From positions 6,572,001 to 6,636,000 of the forward strand of contig NZ_CP107989.1 of NCBI RefSeq assembly GCF_041435015.1: DNA of 64,000 nt, given 5' to 3'. Each line of letters starts with the position of its first letter. Within the stretch, counting starts at the first letter, position 1. Under the pieces are notes generated by a model. It searched no databases, was not told the origin of the DNA, and was given only the letters and a program-made list of their open reading frames with translations. Below are positions 36,733-46,632 of the stretch, piece by piece. This DNA comes from Streptomyces canus. Its GTDB lineage: Bacteria > Actinomycetota > Actinomycetes > Streptomycetales > Streptomycetaceae. Made by a program: the position numbers and the translations under genes.

Positions 36733-37914
36733 ATGGCAGCAGGACGAGAGCGGCGCGCGGAAGCCGAGACGTTCACGGCCCGGTTGAGGATGCAGTGGCA
36801 CCGGGTCCGCGTCGGCCTGCGCAGAAGTGCCGTGGACTACTTCCGCGGCGACGGCTCGGACTGGGTCGCGCTGGCCGGTCTGCTCCTGACCGTCCCGGTG
36901 ATCGCGGCCATTACTTTGATGAACTCGGTGTGGTGCTCACCGGCCGCGCTGGTCCTGCCGATCGTCGCCGGTGGACTGCTGCTGCGCCCGGCGAGCCTGC
37001 TCGGCCTGTACGCGGCGGCGGCGACGGCCCTGATCGTGGAGTCGGTGCAGCTGGGGCCCTACACCGAGGGACCGTCCCGGGTCACCCCGGGCGTGGTCCT
37101 GGTCGTGGCCGCCTGTGGCTTCTTCGGCCTGCTGATCGCCCAGTTCCGCAGCCGGGTCGGGGTGCCCTGGCGGCGCGGCGGCACCATGCTGTTCGACCTG
37201 CGCGAACGCATCCGGGTGCAGAGCAAGCTGCCGCAGCTGCCGCACGGCTGGCACCGGGAGATGGCGCTGCGTCCCGCGGGCGGCCAGTCGTTCTCCGGTG
37301 ACTTCGTTGTCGCGGCCCGGACCAACGGCGGCCGGACGATGGAGGTCGTCCTGACGGACGTCTCCGGGAAGGGCATGGACGCGGGATCGCGTGCGCTGCT
37401 GCTGTCGGGGGCGTTCGGCGGCCTGCTGGGTTCACTGCCCCCGCACGCCTTCCTGCCCGCCGCGAACGGCTATCTGCTCCGCCAGGACTGGGACGAGGGC
37501 TTCGCGACCTCCATCCACCTGGTCCTGGACCTCGACTCCGGCGACTACGAGCTCTACTCGGCCGGCCATCCGCCGGGGCTGCAACTCAGCGCGGGCAGCG
37601 GCCGGTGGGAGGAGAAGGCCGCGGAGGGCCCGCTCCTCGGGGTCTACGACGGCGCCCAGTTCGACCCGGTGAAGGGTTCGCTGCGGCCCGGTGACGTGTT
37701 GATGCTCTTCACCGACGGTCTGGTCGAGACGTCCGACCGGGACATAGTGGAGGGCATCGACCGCCTGACGGGCGAGGCCGACCGTTATGTGGCGGGCGGC
37801 TTCCACGGTGCCGCGTGGCACCTGATCGAGGCGGTCGCGAAGGACGTCAACGACGACCGGGCGCTGCTGCTGATCTGCCGGGAAGGGCCTACGGCCCAGG
37901 CCGCGCCGCGCTGA
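36733..37914 (+). CDS. Membrane-anchored PP2C/SpoIIE-type serine phosphatase
   Basis: A 393-residue protein. Three to four hydrophobic helices (residues ~50-145) are followed by a cytoplasmic SpoIIE-like phosphatase domain with F-S-G-D-F-V-V-A, T-D-V-S-G-K-G-M-D-A, F-T-D-G-L-V-E and D-D-R-A-L-L-L, which carry the metal-binding aspartates. Such proteins often control anti-sigma-factor antagonists; no such partner is adjacent. The first ATG gives a basic N-terminus. The gene is monocistronic, with the HD-domain gene 136 nt downstream. Confidence 0.9.
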   Translation: MAAGRERRAEAETFTARLRMQWHRVRVGLRRSAVDYFRGDGSDWVALAGLLLTVPVIAAITLMNSVWCSPAALVLPIVAGGLLLRPASLLGLYAAAATALIVESVQLGPYTEGPSRVTPGVVLVVAACGFFGLLIAQFRSRVGVPWRRGGTMLFDLRERIRVQSKLPQLPHGWHREMALRPAGGQSFSGDFVVAARTNGGRTMEVVLTDVSGKGMDAGSRALLLSGAFGGLLGSLPPHAFLPAANGYLLRQDWDEGFATSIHLVLDLDSGDYELYSAGHPPGLQLSAGSGRWEEKAAEGPLLGVYDGAQFDPVKGSLRPGDVLMLFTDGLVETSDRDIVEGIDRLTGEADRYVAGGFHGAAWHLIEAVAKDVNDDRALLLICREGPTAQAAPR

Positions 37915-38038
37915 CCAGGACCCCGGGGTGGTGTTCACCACTGCCCGGCACCCTCGTCCACGGCCCCTTCGCCGGCATGACCATCGTGCTCGGCCGCACC
38001 GCCGCCGGCCTCCGGGCCCCCGCGGCGCCGCGGCACGA

Positions 38039-38044
38039 CACACT
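38039..38044 (+). promoter_or_regulatory. Putative -10 of leaderless HD-protein transcript
   Basis: CACACT followed by six bases (ggagca) and the ATG at 38051. The GGAG is too close to the start to serve as a ribosome site. Confidence 0.35.
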
Positions 38045-38050
38045 GGAGCA

Positions 38051-38509
38051 ATGACCGACGAGTTGACCCTGGCCGAAGTCGAGGCCCTCGCCCGCGCCGC
38101 GCACGAGGGCCAGACCGACAAGGCGGGACGGCCCTACGCCGAACACCTGCGGGCGGTCGCCGAGGGCGTACGCGCGCGGGGCGGCGACGACGAGCAGATC
38201 GCGGCGGCCTGGCTGCACGATTCCGTCGAGGACGACGCGCTCTCCGCGCACTGGCTCGACCAGGCCGCGCTGAGCCGCCGTACGAAGGACATCGTGCTCG
38301 CCGTCACCAAGCGGGCCGGCGAGCCGCCCGAGGCGTACGCCCGGCGCATCCTGGCGACCCCGGGCGCGCTGCTGGTGAAGGAGGCCGACCTGGCGCACAA
38401 CGCGGACCCCGCGCGCCTGGCGGTCCTGGACGAGATGACGCGGAAACGACTGACCGAGAAGTACGCGGGGATGCGCGCGCTTCTCGGTCTGAGCCGGGGG
38501 TCCGACTAG
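38051..38509 (+). CDS. HD-domain phosphohydrolase (MESH1-like)
   Basis: A 152-residue single-domain protein with the metal-binding H-D in W-L-H-D-S-V-E-D, the first His in A-H-E-G-Q and the last Asp in K-E-A-D-L-A-H-N. The motif order matches the HD domain of RelA/SpoT-type (p)ppGpp hydrolases and MESH1. No synthetase domain is present. A role in nucleotide-second-messenger breakdown is plausible but unproven. It overlaps the stop of the convergent acyltransferase gene by 4 nt. Confidence 0.85.
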   Translation: MTDELTLAEVEALARAAHEGQTDKAGRPYAEHLRAVAEGVRARGGDDEQIAAAWLHDSVEDDALSAHWLDQAALSRRTKDIVLAVTKRAGEPPEAYARRILATPGALLVKEADLAHNADPARLAVLDEMTRKRLTEKYAGMRALLGLSRGSD

Positions 38510-39636
38510 GCGTCGACCTTCTCGCGAGGAGCCGTCGTCGTCCGTTCCCGAACCCGGGCCACGTCGCCGGCGTCCTTCCTGAACGCCCAGTTCATGTCGG
38601 GCTCCATCGCGAACCGGAAGACCCGGCGTACCGGCGAGGTGCACAGCAGAGTGACGGCGATCGCGGCCAGGGCGCTCACGAAGAGCTCGCCGAGCGGCCG
38701 GTGCAGCCAGGCGTGGTCGAACCAGCCCGCGAAACCGGCGCCCTTGATCAGGAAGCCGTGCAGCAGATAGCCGTACAGCGTGCCCGCGCCGAGCGCGGTG
38801 AACCACATCCGCCGACCCGGCACCCAGGCGAAGAAACAGGCCGTCAGCAGCAGCGAACTGCCGAACATGGCCAGCACCATGACCGGTCCCGTCCACCAGG
38901 GCGCGCCCATCTCCTGGACGGCGTTGCGGTGGTAGAACCACTCGGTGTTCATCCGCGGCACCGCCCACCAGCCGACGGCGAGGGCGGCCGCGAACACCGG
39001 CACCGCCGCGATCCGCATCGAGCGGCGCCGCACCATACGGAAGTGCTCGGGCTTCATGACCAGGCCCAGCACGAAGTACGGCAGGAACTGCAGCACCCGC
39101 TGGAGGTCGAGGTCGTCGCCGATGTCCGGGGTCACGGACGCCAGCATCGCGATGCCGAGCGCGAGCGGCAGCGGCCACCGCACCAGCTTCCAGATCGGCG
39201 TGGTCAGCCGCCAGATGAACAGCGCCACCAGGAACCAGGTCAGGAACCACGGGTCCAGGAGGCTGATGTCCATGCCCGGATCGTGGTCGGCGTAGCGCTT
39301 GAAGAGGGAGTACGCCGTCTCGAAGAGGACGTACGGCACGGCGACGCCGGTGATCAGCCGCCGCAGCCGGTCCGGGCGCATGTCGAAACTACGGGAGAAG
39401 AAGCCGGAGATGACGATGAACGCCGGCATGTGGAACGAGTACACGACCGTGTACACGCCCTCCAGGATCCGGCTGTCGCCCTTGAGCGGCTCCCAGGAGT
39501 GCGCGACGGCCACCAGGACGATCGCCAGGTACTTGGCGTTGTCGAAGAAGGAGTCGCGCTGCTTGGCGGGCGGCGGGTCCTGCGGCGAGCGCGGACGGGG
39601 GACTGCGTCGGCGGCGGCTGGAAACATCTGAGGCAC
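38506..39636 (-). CDS. Acyltransferase family membrane protein (OatA/fucose O-acetylase type)
   Basis: A 376-residue integral membrane protein with about ten helices. The N-terminal region holds the acyltransferase-3 signature (F-F-D-N-A-K-Y-L-A-I-V-L-V-A-V-A-H-S-W, with the catalytic His in A-H-S) and F-H-M-P-A-F-I-V-I-S-G-F-F. It transfers acetyl or acyl groups to a sugar or polysaccharide at the outer face. The acceptor is unknown. The ATG at 39636 is the only one before the conserved part. Monocistronic; convergent with the HD gene. Confidence 0.85.
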   Translation of the reverse strand: MPQMFPAAADAVPRPRSPQDPPPAKQRDSFFDNAKYLAIVLVAVAHSWEPLKGDSRILEGVYTVVYSFHMPAFIVISGFFSRSFDMRPDRLRRLITGVAVPYVLFETAYSLFKRYADHDPGMDISLLDPWFLTWFLVALFIWRLTTPIWKLVRWPLPLALGIAMLASVTPDIGDDLDLQRVLQFLPYFVLGLVMKPEHFRMVRRRSMRIAAVPVFAAALAVGWWAVPRMNTEWFYHRNAVQEMGAPWWTGPVMVLAMFGSSLLLTACFFAWVPGRRMWFTALGAGTLYGYLLHGFLIKGAGFAGWFDHAWLHRPLGELFVSALAAIAVTLLCTSPVRRVFRFAMEPDMNWAFRKDAGDVARVRERTTTAPREKVDA

Positions 39637-39992
39637 CCTAGCCTCGGCTGTGTGTTTCCGTAAAACCGGTCGTCTCGTGGCCGGTTGTTCACTTCTGAGC
39701 CGACTTCAACAGGCCTGCATTGTCAGGATTCATCCACCCGAAATGCCGCATAACAACAGTCTTCGCAGGTCTGTGTCGACCATTCGAAATCCCTGCGAAC
39801 GGGATGTGTGGACGCGGTGGGTGAGTACCGAAAGGAACCGGCCACGGGGTGCGGAGCGTGTATCGGCATGGCCAAACGTTGCCTCACCGGCCGCATATGC
39901 GGGCCGCGTTGGTGGCACGATGGTTCTGGCGGGGGTCGCGGGGTCGCGTCCCCGGGCCGGGAGAGCGGGACCGACCGAGGGTGTGATGAGTT
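39637..39992. other. Intergenic region without supportable gene
   Basis: 356 nt between the divergent acyltransferase and the 64-residue protein. It contains a short repeat (AACCGG...CCGGTT, 39663-39685) and a weak -10-like CACGAT near 39916. I see no coding region. Confidence 0.5.
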
Positions 39993-40187
39993 GTGGCCAT
40001 TTCGCTGTCAGTGGTGCTGCTGTTGGGGATCATCCTGGTGGTGTTGATGCGGGGAGGATCCATCAAGGCCGGCCCCGCCATAGTCGCGGTGCTCTTCGGC
40101 TTCTTCCTCGCCTCGACCGGCATGGCCGACGACATCCAACGCTTCCTGGACTCGATAGCGGACACCATCAACTCGATCCAGTTCTAG
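39993..40187 (+). CDS. Conserved small membrane protein (64 residues)
   Basis: A GTG-started protein with two hydrophobic stretches (residues 4-18 and 26-44) and the end A-D-D-I-Q-R-F-L-D-S-I-A-D-T-I. It looks strongly conserved in Streptomyces from memory, but no function is known. The sharp charge pattern and the strong terminator behind it argue that it is real. It does not belong to a cluster. Confidence 0.8.
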   Translation: MAISLSVVLLLGIILVVLMRGGSIKAGPAIVAVLFGFFLASTGMADDIQRFLDSIADTINSIQF

Positions 40188-40223
40188 CTCGGACGACCGA
40201 GCGACCGGACGAACACGACGAAA

Positions 40224-40260
40224 CCTCCGGCCCGATCCCCTCGGGGGACCGGGCCGGAGG
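40224..40260 (+). terminator. Strong terminator of the 64-residue gene
   Basis: Arms of 17 bp (40224-40240 with 40244-40260 and one mismatch) and a short loop, 37 nt after the stop. Confidence 0.8.
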
Positions 40261-40409
40261 TCTTCGTGCAGCGGGAGTCCACGGTCTCGCCCCATGGCGG
40301 GTTGCAGTCGCGGAGCCGAAGGATCGCGGTGATCCTGACAGTGGAACGTGACCGGCGTCGCCACGGGCGTTGCGCGTCGGTGACCGTGCTGTACAGGAAG
40401 GTGGTGGCC

Positions 40410-40838
40410 ATGGCGGCGATCCCGAGCGAGACGCGGCGGGGGTACGGGGGGTCGGGCAGCAGCGAAGGACTCAGCGGCCCGTCCCTGTTCGCCGGGGCCG
40501 CGCTGATGCTCAGCGGGCCGCTCAGCATCCTCATGGGTGCATCCGGCATCGCGGACGACAGCTTGTTCGCCGCCTCCCGGTACTCCTATCGGTTCGACCT
40601 GACCGCTTGGGGCTGGATTCACCTGGTGGTCGGACTGGCACTCGTCATCGCCGGTTTGGGTGTCGTGACGAACAAGAGCTGGGGGCGCGGTGTCGGCGTG
40701 GCGGCGGCAGGCCTCAGCCTGATCACCCAGTTCATGTTCGTCCCGTACTACCCGGTGTGGGCCATCCCGGTGATGACCCTTGACCTCTTGATCATCTTTG
40801 GGCTGACGAGGTTCCACGTCGGAACAGACGGCCGATGA
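40410..40838 (+). CDS. DUF7144-type membrane protein
   Basis: A 142-residue protein with four hydrophobic helices after a short polar N-terminus (M-A-A-I-P-S-E-T-R-R-G). The middle helix pair holds W-G-W-I-H-L-V-V-G-L and the last Y-Y-P-V-W-A-I-P-V. This pattern matches a family of small actinobacterial membrane proteins of unknown function. The ATG at 40410 has AGGAAG nine bases upstream. A terminator follows at once. Confidence 0.8.
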   Translation: MAAIPSETRRGYGGSGSSEGLSGPSLFAGAALMLSGPLSILMGASGIADDSLFAASRYSYRFDLTAWGWIHLVVGLALVIAGLGVVTNKSWGRGVGVAAAGLSLITQFMFVPYYPVWAIPVMTLDLLIIFGLTRFHVGTDGR

Positions 40839-40855
40839 ACAGGACAGGAAACGAT

Positions 40856-40894
40856 CAGGGCCAGGCGGAGGATTGATCCTCTGACCTGGCCCTG
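40856..40894. terminator. Terminator between DUF7144 gene and tRNA-Gly
   Basis: A 10-bp perfect outer stem (40856-40865, 40885-40894) plus a 6-bp inner stem (40868-40873, 40876-40881). Symmetric, so it serves both converging units. Confidence 0.8.
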
Positions 40895-40901
40895 AGTCGT
40901 A

Positions 40902-40975
40902 TGGAGCGGGCGACGGGAATCGAACCCGCGTAGCTAGTTTGGAAGACTAGGGCTCTACCATTGAGCTACGCCCGC
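40902..40975 (-). tRNA. tRNA-Gly (anticodon TCC), CCA encoded
   Basis: Cloverleaf read on the minus strand: acceptor arms GCGGGCG/CGCCCGC, D-arm AGCTCAATGGTAGAGC, anticodon loop C-T-T-C-C-A-A, T-arm GGTTCGATTCC, discriminator T and CCA at 40902-40904. The anticodon TCC reads GGA codons, rare in this GC-rich genome. Confidence 0.95.
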
Positions 40976-41826
40976 ACAGCACGCGCCGCGGTCCCGGTGA
41001 CCGACGGCACGAAAGCATCGTACCGGGTCGTCACCGTTCCTGTGGACTGAGCGGGAGTGAGTCCGTTCAGCCGCGCGCCCCGAACGGTCTTGGGCGAGCT
41101 GATCCCCGGCGTACTCGACCCCGGGTGGCGACACGCATCCTGTGTGTGGTCCGAGCCCGGGAGGCCAGTTCCCTCACGACCTGGCCCCGCACGCTGACGC
41201 CGTACCCGGTGTCCCAGGTCGCACGACCACGCTAGCCCAAACAGCCCAGGGCGCCGCAAGCCCGTAAGTGGACGATCACACGATCGAGCTAATGCGGCCT
41301 TGTGTGCATTTCCTGGTGAGCAGCACGGACCCCTCGTCGCACACCCCTTCCGCACGTGCCCCCGACGGCACGGCTCCTGAGCGGGACTGCCGCCACCAGC
41401 ACGCCGAGACGCGCGGAGCCGACGCGCCCCTCACCGGCTGGGTCCGTTTCCGTCGGCGCCCGGTGCGTCCCTGGTCGCGGTCCCTCGCCGTAGCGTGCGC
41501 GGCCGGCCTGAGAGTCGCGAGGTCCGACATCGTGCCCGTCCGGCTGCCGTAGCTACACCCGCCCGCCGCCCCCTCGCGGCGCGGCCGCCAACGGAGTGCA
41601 CCCGGCCCCTGGCCTCGCCATCCGGTTTCCCTCGGGCGGGCCCCCGCACGGCTCGGCCCCGAGGTCGGGACGGGTACAGGTGGGCGGCGCCGGGCCCCGG
41701 CCGGGCTGGTTTCGACACCCCCGGCGGGGCATCCGTCGTAGCCGCGCGTGGGCCTGTTCCGAGCGGGGCTCGCGAAATGCGGCAACCCCGCTGCCTGCGG
41801 GCATGTACCCTACGTGTCGCACCAGA
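40976..41826. other. Long gap between the two tRNAs
   Basis: 850 nt. Several overlapping open frames cross it on both strands, but none has domains or a ribosome site, and their compositions (R, P, S rich) look like noise. I found no strong palindrome, tandem repeat or RNA fold by eye. Probably leftover or regulatory DNA. Confidence 0.5.
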
Positions 41827-41903
41827 CGGGGTGTGGCGCAGCTTGGTAGCGCGTCCGCTTTGGGAGCGGAAGGCCGTGGGTTCAAATCCCGCCACCCCGA
41901 CCA
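41827..41903 (+). tRNA. tRNA-Pro (anticodon TGG), CCA encoded
   Basis: Acceptor arms CGGGGTG/CACCCCG, D-arm GCGCAGCTTGGTAGCGC, anticodon loop T-T-T-G-G-G-A between TCCGC and GCGGA, T-arm GGGTTCAAATCCC, discriminator A and CCA at 41901-41903. It reads CCA and CCG codons by wobble. Confidence 0.95.
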
Positions 41904-42098
41904 CCTGCGCGGTCACCTCGCGCGGCCGTACACAGTGATCGCCTTTGGGGCGTGTCGCCGCTGCCGTTACTATGCAAGCTGCACGCCCGTGTGCCTCATC
42001 CTCTGGATCTCCACTGGAAGTCCTCCGGGCGGCGAATCCGCCGGAGCCGCTCTGGCTCCGGCAGAAACCAAGAAGTCAGCCCCCAAGGAGACCGAACC

Positions 42099-43499
42099 GT
42101 GAAGAGCGCCGTGGAGACCCTGAACCCGACTCGGGTTCGGCTCAGCATCGAGGTGCCCTTCGAGGAGCTCAAGGACAGCCTCGACGCGGCGTACAAGAAG
42201 ATCAACCAGCAGGTCACGGTGAAGGGCTTCCGGAAGGGCAAGATCCCGGCGCGCGTCATCGACCAGCGGTTCGGCCGCGGTGCGGTGCTGGAGGAGGCCG
42301 TCAACGACGCGCTTCCGAAGTTCTACACCGAGGCGGTCAACGAGGCCGAGATCGACGTCCTCGGCCAGCCCGAGGTCGACATCACCGAGCTGAAGGACGG
42401 CGAGACGCTGAACTTCACCGCCGAGGTCGACGTCCGCCCTGCCATCGAGATCCCGGACTACTCCGGCATCGAGGTCGAGGTCGACGCGGTCGAGGTCAGC
42501 GACGAGGACGTCGACAAGGCCGTGACCGAGCTGCGCGAGCGCTTCGCGTCGACCTCCCCGGTCGAGCGCGCCGCCGAGGACGGCGACGTCATCACCATCG
42601 ACCTGGAGGCCAAGGTCGAGGGCGAGGTGCTGGAGGACGGCGTCGCGAGCGGCGTCTCCTACACCATTGGCTCCGGTGAGCTGCTGGACGGCATCGACGA
42701 CGCCGTGAAGGGCCTGGAGGCCGGTGGCGAGGCCACCTTCACCTCCGAGCTCAAGGGCGGCTCCGCGGCCGGCAAGGAGGCCGAGGTCACCGTCAAGGTC
42801 ACCCAGGTCGCCGCCCGCGAACTGCCCGAGCTGGACGACGAGTTCGCGCAGCTCGCCTCCGAGTTCGACACCCTCGACGAGCTCAGGGCGGACAGCCGCA
42901 AGCGCCTCGAGAACATGAAGCAGTACGACCAGGCCACCCAGGCCCAGGAGCGCGTCCTGGAGAAGCTCCTGGAGCTCGTCGAGGTGCCCGTCCCCGAGAA
43001 GCTGCTCGAGGACGAGATCAACACCCGCAAGCACAACCTGGAGCACCACCAGCTCGGCCAGATGGGCCTCGACCTCGAGAAGTACCTCGAGATCCAGGGC
43101 AAGACGGTCGAGGAGTTCGACACCGAGACCAAGGAAGCCGCGGTCAAGGGCATCAAGACCCAGTTCGTGCTGGACGAGCTCGTCAAGCGCGAGAAGCTGA
43201 ACGTCAACCAGGAGGAGCTCACCGAGCACCTCATGCGCCGTGCCGCCTCCTCCGGCATGTCCCCCGACCAGTTCGCCCAGGCGGTCGTCGAGGGCGGTCA
43301 GGTCCCGCTCCTCGTCGGTGAGGTCGCCCGAGGCAAGGCCCTGGCCGTCGTGGTCGAGGCCGCCACGGTCAAGGACACCAACGGCGAGGTCGTCGACCTG
43401 GAGGACGACGAGGACGAGACGGCCGCGGCCCCTGCCGAAGACGCCTCGGCCGCCTCCGAGGACACCCCGGCCGAGGCCGAGGAGAAGACCGAGGGCTGA
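42099..43499 (+). CDS. tig: Trigger factor (ribosome-associated chaperone / PPIase)
   Basis: A 466-residue folding factor that meets nascent chains at the ribosome exit. The N-terminal ribosome-binding signature is [10 protein letters not shown]. The central FKBP-like domain runs through residues ~155-245 and the C-terminal helical domain follows; the last ~40 residues are an acidic D/E/A tail common in actinobacteria. The GTG at 42099 follows AAGGAG at a gap of 8 nt. It is the first gene of the folding and proteolysis block with clpP1, clpP2 and clpX. Confidence 0.96.
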   Translation: MKSAVETLNPTRVRLSIEVPFEELKDSLDAAYKKINQQVTVKGFRKGKIPARVIDQRFGRGAVLEEAVNDALPKFYTEAVNEAEIDVLGQPEVDITELKDGETLNFTAEVDVRPAIEIPDYSGIEVEVDAVEVSDEDVDKAVTELRERFASTSPVERAAEDGDVITIDLEAKVEGEVLEDGVASGVSYTIGSGELLDGIDDAVKGLEAGGEATFTSELKGGSAAGKEAEVTVKVTQVAARELPELDDEFAQLASEFDTLDELRADSRKRLENMKQYDQATQAQERVLEKLLELVEVPVPEKLLEDEINTRKHNLEHHQLGQMGLDLEKYLEIQGKTVEEFDTETKEAAVKGIKTQFVLDELVKREKLNVNQEELTEHLMRRAASSGMSPDQFAQAVVEGGQVPLLVGEVARGKALAVVVEAATVKDTNGEVVDLEDDEDETAAAPAEDASAASEDTPAEAEEKTEG

Positions 43500-43524
43500 G
43501 CTCACGGCACCTTGCAGGTCGTAG

Positions 43525-43563
43525 GACGGGCCCCCGGGGACTTGTGTTCCCCGGGGGCCCGTC
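43525..43563 (+). terminator. Terminator of tig
   Basis: Perfect 16-bp arms (43525-43540, 43548-43563) with a 7-nt loop, 25 nt after the tig stop. It separates tig from clpP1. Confidence 0.85.
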
Positions 43564-43722
43564 CCGTCGTACGGGACGGCGGACGGCCCCAGGGGCGCTA
43601 CGCCCCCGGCGAACACCCCGCTTACCGGGATTCTCCGAAGGGACCAGCGCGTTAGGGTCCATAACTACGAGGGCAGGGAAGTCCCCGACTGCCCCAGCCC
43701 CGCAGGGAACACGCAGGGAAAC

Positions 43723-44385
43723 GTGAGACGGCCCGGCGCCGTCGTAAGACGAGCAGGTGGATACGTGACGAATCTGATGCCCTCCGCCGCCGGCGAGCCT
43801 TCCATCGGTGGTGGCCTCGGCGACCAGGTCTACAACCGGCTGCTCAACGAGCGGATCATCTTCCTCGGCCAGCCGGTCGACGACGACATCGCGAACAAGA
43901 TCACCGCACAGTTGCTGCTCCTTGCTGCCGCGGACCCCGACAAGGACATCAACCTCTACATCAACAGCCCCGGCGGCTCGATCACGGCCGGCATGGCGAT
44001 CTACGACACCATGCAGTTCATCAAGAACGACGTGATGACGATCGCGATGGGCCTCGCCGCCTCGATGGGCCAGTTCCTGCTCAGCGCGGGCACCCCGGGC
44101 AAGCGTTTCGCCCTCCCGAACGCCGAGATCCTGATCCACCAGCCCTCCGCCGGCCTGGCCGGCTCGGCCTCGGACATCAAGATCCACGCCGAGCGGCTGC
44201 TGCACACCAAGAAGCGCATGGCCGAGCTCACGGCCCAGCACACGGGTCAGACCGTCGAGCAGGTCACCCGTGACTCGGACCGCGACCGCTGGTTCGACCC
44301 CGATGAGGCCAAGGCGTACGGCCTCATCGACGATGTCATCGCCACGGCTGCCGGCATCCCGGGCGGCGGCGGCACCGGGGCCTGA
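43723..44385 (+). CDS. clpP1: ATP-dependent Clp protease proteolytic subunit 1
   Basis: A 220-residue serine peptidase subunit that assembles into the two-ring chamber of ClpP. The catalytic Ser is in G-L-A-A-S-M-G-Q, the His in L-I-H-Q-P-S and the Asp near D-R-D-R-W-F. It degrades proteins unfolded by ClpX or ClpC. The GTG at 43723 gives the family start [10 protein letters not shown]; a second GTG at 43765 has a better site and cannot be excluded. It precedes clpP2 by 49 nt, an operon. No clear ClgR box was found. Confidence 0.95.
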   Translation: MRRPGAVVRRAGGYVTNLMPSAAGEPSIGGGLGDQVYNRLLNERIIFLGQPVDDDIANKITAQLLLLAAADPDKDINLYINSPGGSITAGMAIYDTMQFIKNDVMTIAMGLAASMGQFLLSAGTPGKRFALPNAEILIHQPSAGLAGSASDIKIHAERLLHTKKRMAELTAQHTGQTVEQVTRDSDRDRWFDPDEAKAYGLIDDVIATAAGIPGGGGTGA

Positions 44386-44434
44386 GCCCCGTAGAGCCCC
44401 TCAGCCGACCGCCTAAGCCCCTAGGAGACAGACA

Positions 44435-45115
44435 GTGAACGACTTCCCCGGCAGCGGCCTCTACGCCCGCACCGAGGCCGAGTACACCGGCCCGCGCGCC
44501 GAATCCCGCTATGTGATCCCCCGCTTCGTCGAGCGCACCTCGCAGGGCATCCGCGAGTACGACCCGTACGCGAAGCTCTTCGAGGAGCGCGTGATCTTCC
44601 TCGGCGTGCAGATCGACGACGCCTCCGCCAACGACGTCATGGCGCAGCTGCTGTGCCTGGAGTCGATGGACCCCGACCGGGACATCTCCGTCTACATCAA
44701 CAGCCCCGGTGGCTCCTTCACCGCGCTGACCGCGATCTACGACACCATGCAGTTCGTGAAGCCGGACATCCAGACGGTCTGCATGGGTCAGGCGGCCTCG
44801 GCCGCCGCGATCCTGCTGGCCGCCGGTACGCCCGGCAAGCGCATGGCGCTGCCCAACGCGCGCGTGCTGATCCACCAGCCCTACAGCGAGACGGGCCGCG
44901 GTCAGGTCTCCGACCTGGAGATCGCCGCCAACGAGATCCTCCGGATGCGCGCCCAGCTGGAAGACCTGCTGGCCAAGCACTCCACCACGCCGATCGAGAA
45001 GATCCGCGAGGACATCGAGCGCGACAAGATCCTCACGGCCGACGACGCCCTGGCGTACGGCCTGATCGACCAGATCATCTCCACCCGGAAGATGAACAAC
45101 GCCGCCGTCCGCTGA
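44435..45115 (+). CDS. clpP2: ATP-dependent Clp protease proteolytic subunit 2
   Basis: A 226-residue partner subunit. The catalytic Ser lies in G-Q-A-A-S-A-A-A and the His in L-I-H-Q-P-Y. In actinobacteria ClpP1 and ClpP2 form mixed chambers and both are needed. The N-terminus is longer than that of ClpP1 ([13 protein letters not shown]). The GTG at 44435 follows TAGGAGAC. clpX starts 160 nt downstream; a weak hairpin (45138-45178) lies in the gap. Confidence 0.95.
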   Translation: MNDFPGSGLYARTEAEYTGPRAESRYVIPRFVERTSQGIREYDPYAKLFEERVIFLGVQIDDASANDVMAQLLCLESMDPDRDISVYINSPGGSFTALTAIYDTMQFVKPDIQTVCMGQAASAAAILLAAGTPGKRMALPNARVLIHQPYSETGRGQVSDLEIAANEILRMRAQLEDLLAKHSTTPIEKIREDIERDKILTADDALAYGLIDQIISTRKMNNAAVR

Positions 45116-45275
45116 CGCGGACCCGTAGGATATGCCGCCCCTTGGCACAGTGCACGTCAAAGTGAACCCTGCCAAGGGGGGCCCGAACGGGGGGCCCGGC
45201 AAGGTACCGTCGGACATAAGGCAGCACCAGGAGCCGCTGGACCTAGGCGTCTCCCAGGCGAAGGGGAAGCACACC

Positions 45276-46562
45276 GTGGCACGCATCGGTGACGGCGGCG
45301 ATCTGCTCAAGTGCTCGTTCTGCGGCAAGAGCCAGAAGCAGGTCAAGAAGCTCATCGCAGGGCCTGGTGTGTACATCTGCGACGAGTGCATCGATCTCTG
45401 CAACGAGATCATCGAGGAGGAACTCGCGGAGACGAGCGAGGTGCGCTGGGAGGAACTCCCCAAGCCCCGCGAGATCTACGAGTTCCTGGAGGGCTATGTG
45501 GTGGGCCAGGAGTCGGCCAAGAAGGCCCTCTCCGTGGCGGTGTACAACCACTACAAGCGCGTCCAGGCCGGCGAGAACGGCGGCGGCAGCAGCCGTGACG
45601 ACGCGATCGAGTTGGCGAAGTCCAACATCCTCCTGCTGGGCCCCACGGGCTCCGGCAAGACACTCCTCGCGCAGACACTGGCCCGCATGCTGAACGTCCC
45701 GTTCGCGATCGCCGACGCGACAGCGCTCACCGAGGCGGGCTACGTCGGCGAGGACGTCGAGAACATCCTGCTGAAGCTGATCCAGGCGGCCGACTACGAC
45801 GTCAAGAAGGCCGAGACCGGGATCATCTACATCGACGAGATCGACAAGGTCGCGCGTAAGAGTGAAAACCCGTCGATCACGCGGGACGTGAGCGGCGAGG
45901 GTGTGCAGCAGGCGCTCCTGAAGATCCTCGAGGGCACCACGGCCTCGGTGCCGCCGCAGGGCGGACGCAAGCACCCGCACCAGGAGTTCATCCAGATCGA
46001 CACGACGAACGTCCTGTTCATCGTGGGCGGTGCCTTCGCGGGCCTGGAGAAGCTCATCGAGTCCCGCGCGGGTGCCAAGGGCATCGGCTTCGGCGCGACG
46101 ATCCGCTCCAAGCGCGAACTCGAGGCCAAGGACCAGTTCGAGGACGTCATGCCCGAGGACCTGGTCAAGTTCGGCATGATCCCCGAGTTCATCGGCCGTC
46201 TGCCCGTCATCACCTCGGTCCACAACCTCGACCGCGAGGCCCTCCTCCAGATCCTGGTCGAGCCCCGCAACGCGCTCGTCAAGCAGTACCAGCGCCTCTT
46301 CGAACTCGACGGCGTGGAGCTGGACTTCGAGCGCGAGGCCCTGGAAGCCATCGCCGACCAGGCCATCCTCCGCCAGACCGGCGCGCGCGGCCTGCGCGCC
46401 ATCATGGAAGAGGTCCTCCAGGGCGTCATGTACGAGATCCCGTCCCGCAAGGACGTGGCCCGCGTCGTCATCACGGCGGACGTCGTCCACTCCAACGTCA
46501 ACCCGACGCTGATCCCGCGGGACGCGCGCGGGCGGGGCTCGGGCGAGCAGAAGACGGCGTAG
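45276..46562 (+). CDS. clpX: ATP-dependent Clp protease ATPase subunit ClpX
   Basis: A 428-residue AAA+ unfoldase that feeds substrates to ClpP. The N-terminal zinc domain has C-S-F-C and C-D-E-C-I-D-L-C. Walker A is G-P-T-G-S-G-K-T, Walker [10 protein letters not shown], the pore loop G-Y-V-G and the R-K-H loop are both intact. The GTG at 45276 follows AAGGGGAAGC. The C-terminus extends slightly beyond the usual length with a basic, glycine-rich tail. Terminated by a 20-bp stem. Confidence 0.97.
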   Translation: MARIGDGGDLLKCSFCGKSQKQVKKLIAGPGVYICDECIDLCNEIIEEELAETSEVRWEELPKPREIYEFLEGYVVGQESAKKALSVAVYNHYKRVQAGENGGGSSRDDAIELAKSNILLLGPTGSGKTLLAQTLARMLNVPFAIADATALTEAGYVGEDVENILLKLIQAADYDVKKAETGIIYIDEIDKVARKSENPSITRDVSGEGVQQALLKILEGTTASVPPQGGRKHPHQEFIQIDTTNVLFIVGGAFAGLEKLIESRAGAKGIGFGATIRSKRELEAKDQFEDVMPEDLVKFGMIPEFIGRLPVITSVHNLDREALLQILVEPRNALVKQYQRLFELDGVELDFEREALEAIADQAILRQTGARGLRAIMEEVLQGVMYEIPSRKDVARVVITADVVHSNVNPTLIPRDARGRGSGEQKTA

Positions 46563-46576
46563 CGAGAATACGCAGA

Positions 46577-46620
46577 ACATCGAAGGGGCCCCGGTCAACC
46601 GACCGGGGCCCCTTCGATGT
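46577..46620. terminator. Bidirectional terminator of clpX
   Basis: Perfect 20-bp arms (46577-46596, 46601-46620) with a 4-nt loop lie between the convergent clpX and proline-rich genes. Confidence 0.9.
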
Positions 46621-46632
46621 TGAGTCCTGACG

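Noticed and set aside
41276..41785. Minus-strand frame in the tRNA gap
   Set aside because: No domain, no ribosome site and biased toward R, P, S and G.
43590..43625. ClgR box upstream of clpP1
   Set aside because: A GC palindrome is present (CGCC...GGCG) but its centre is 3 nt instead of the expected 5.
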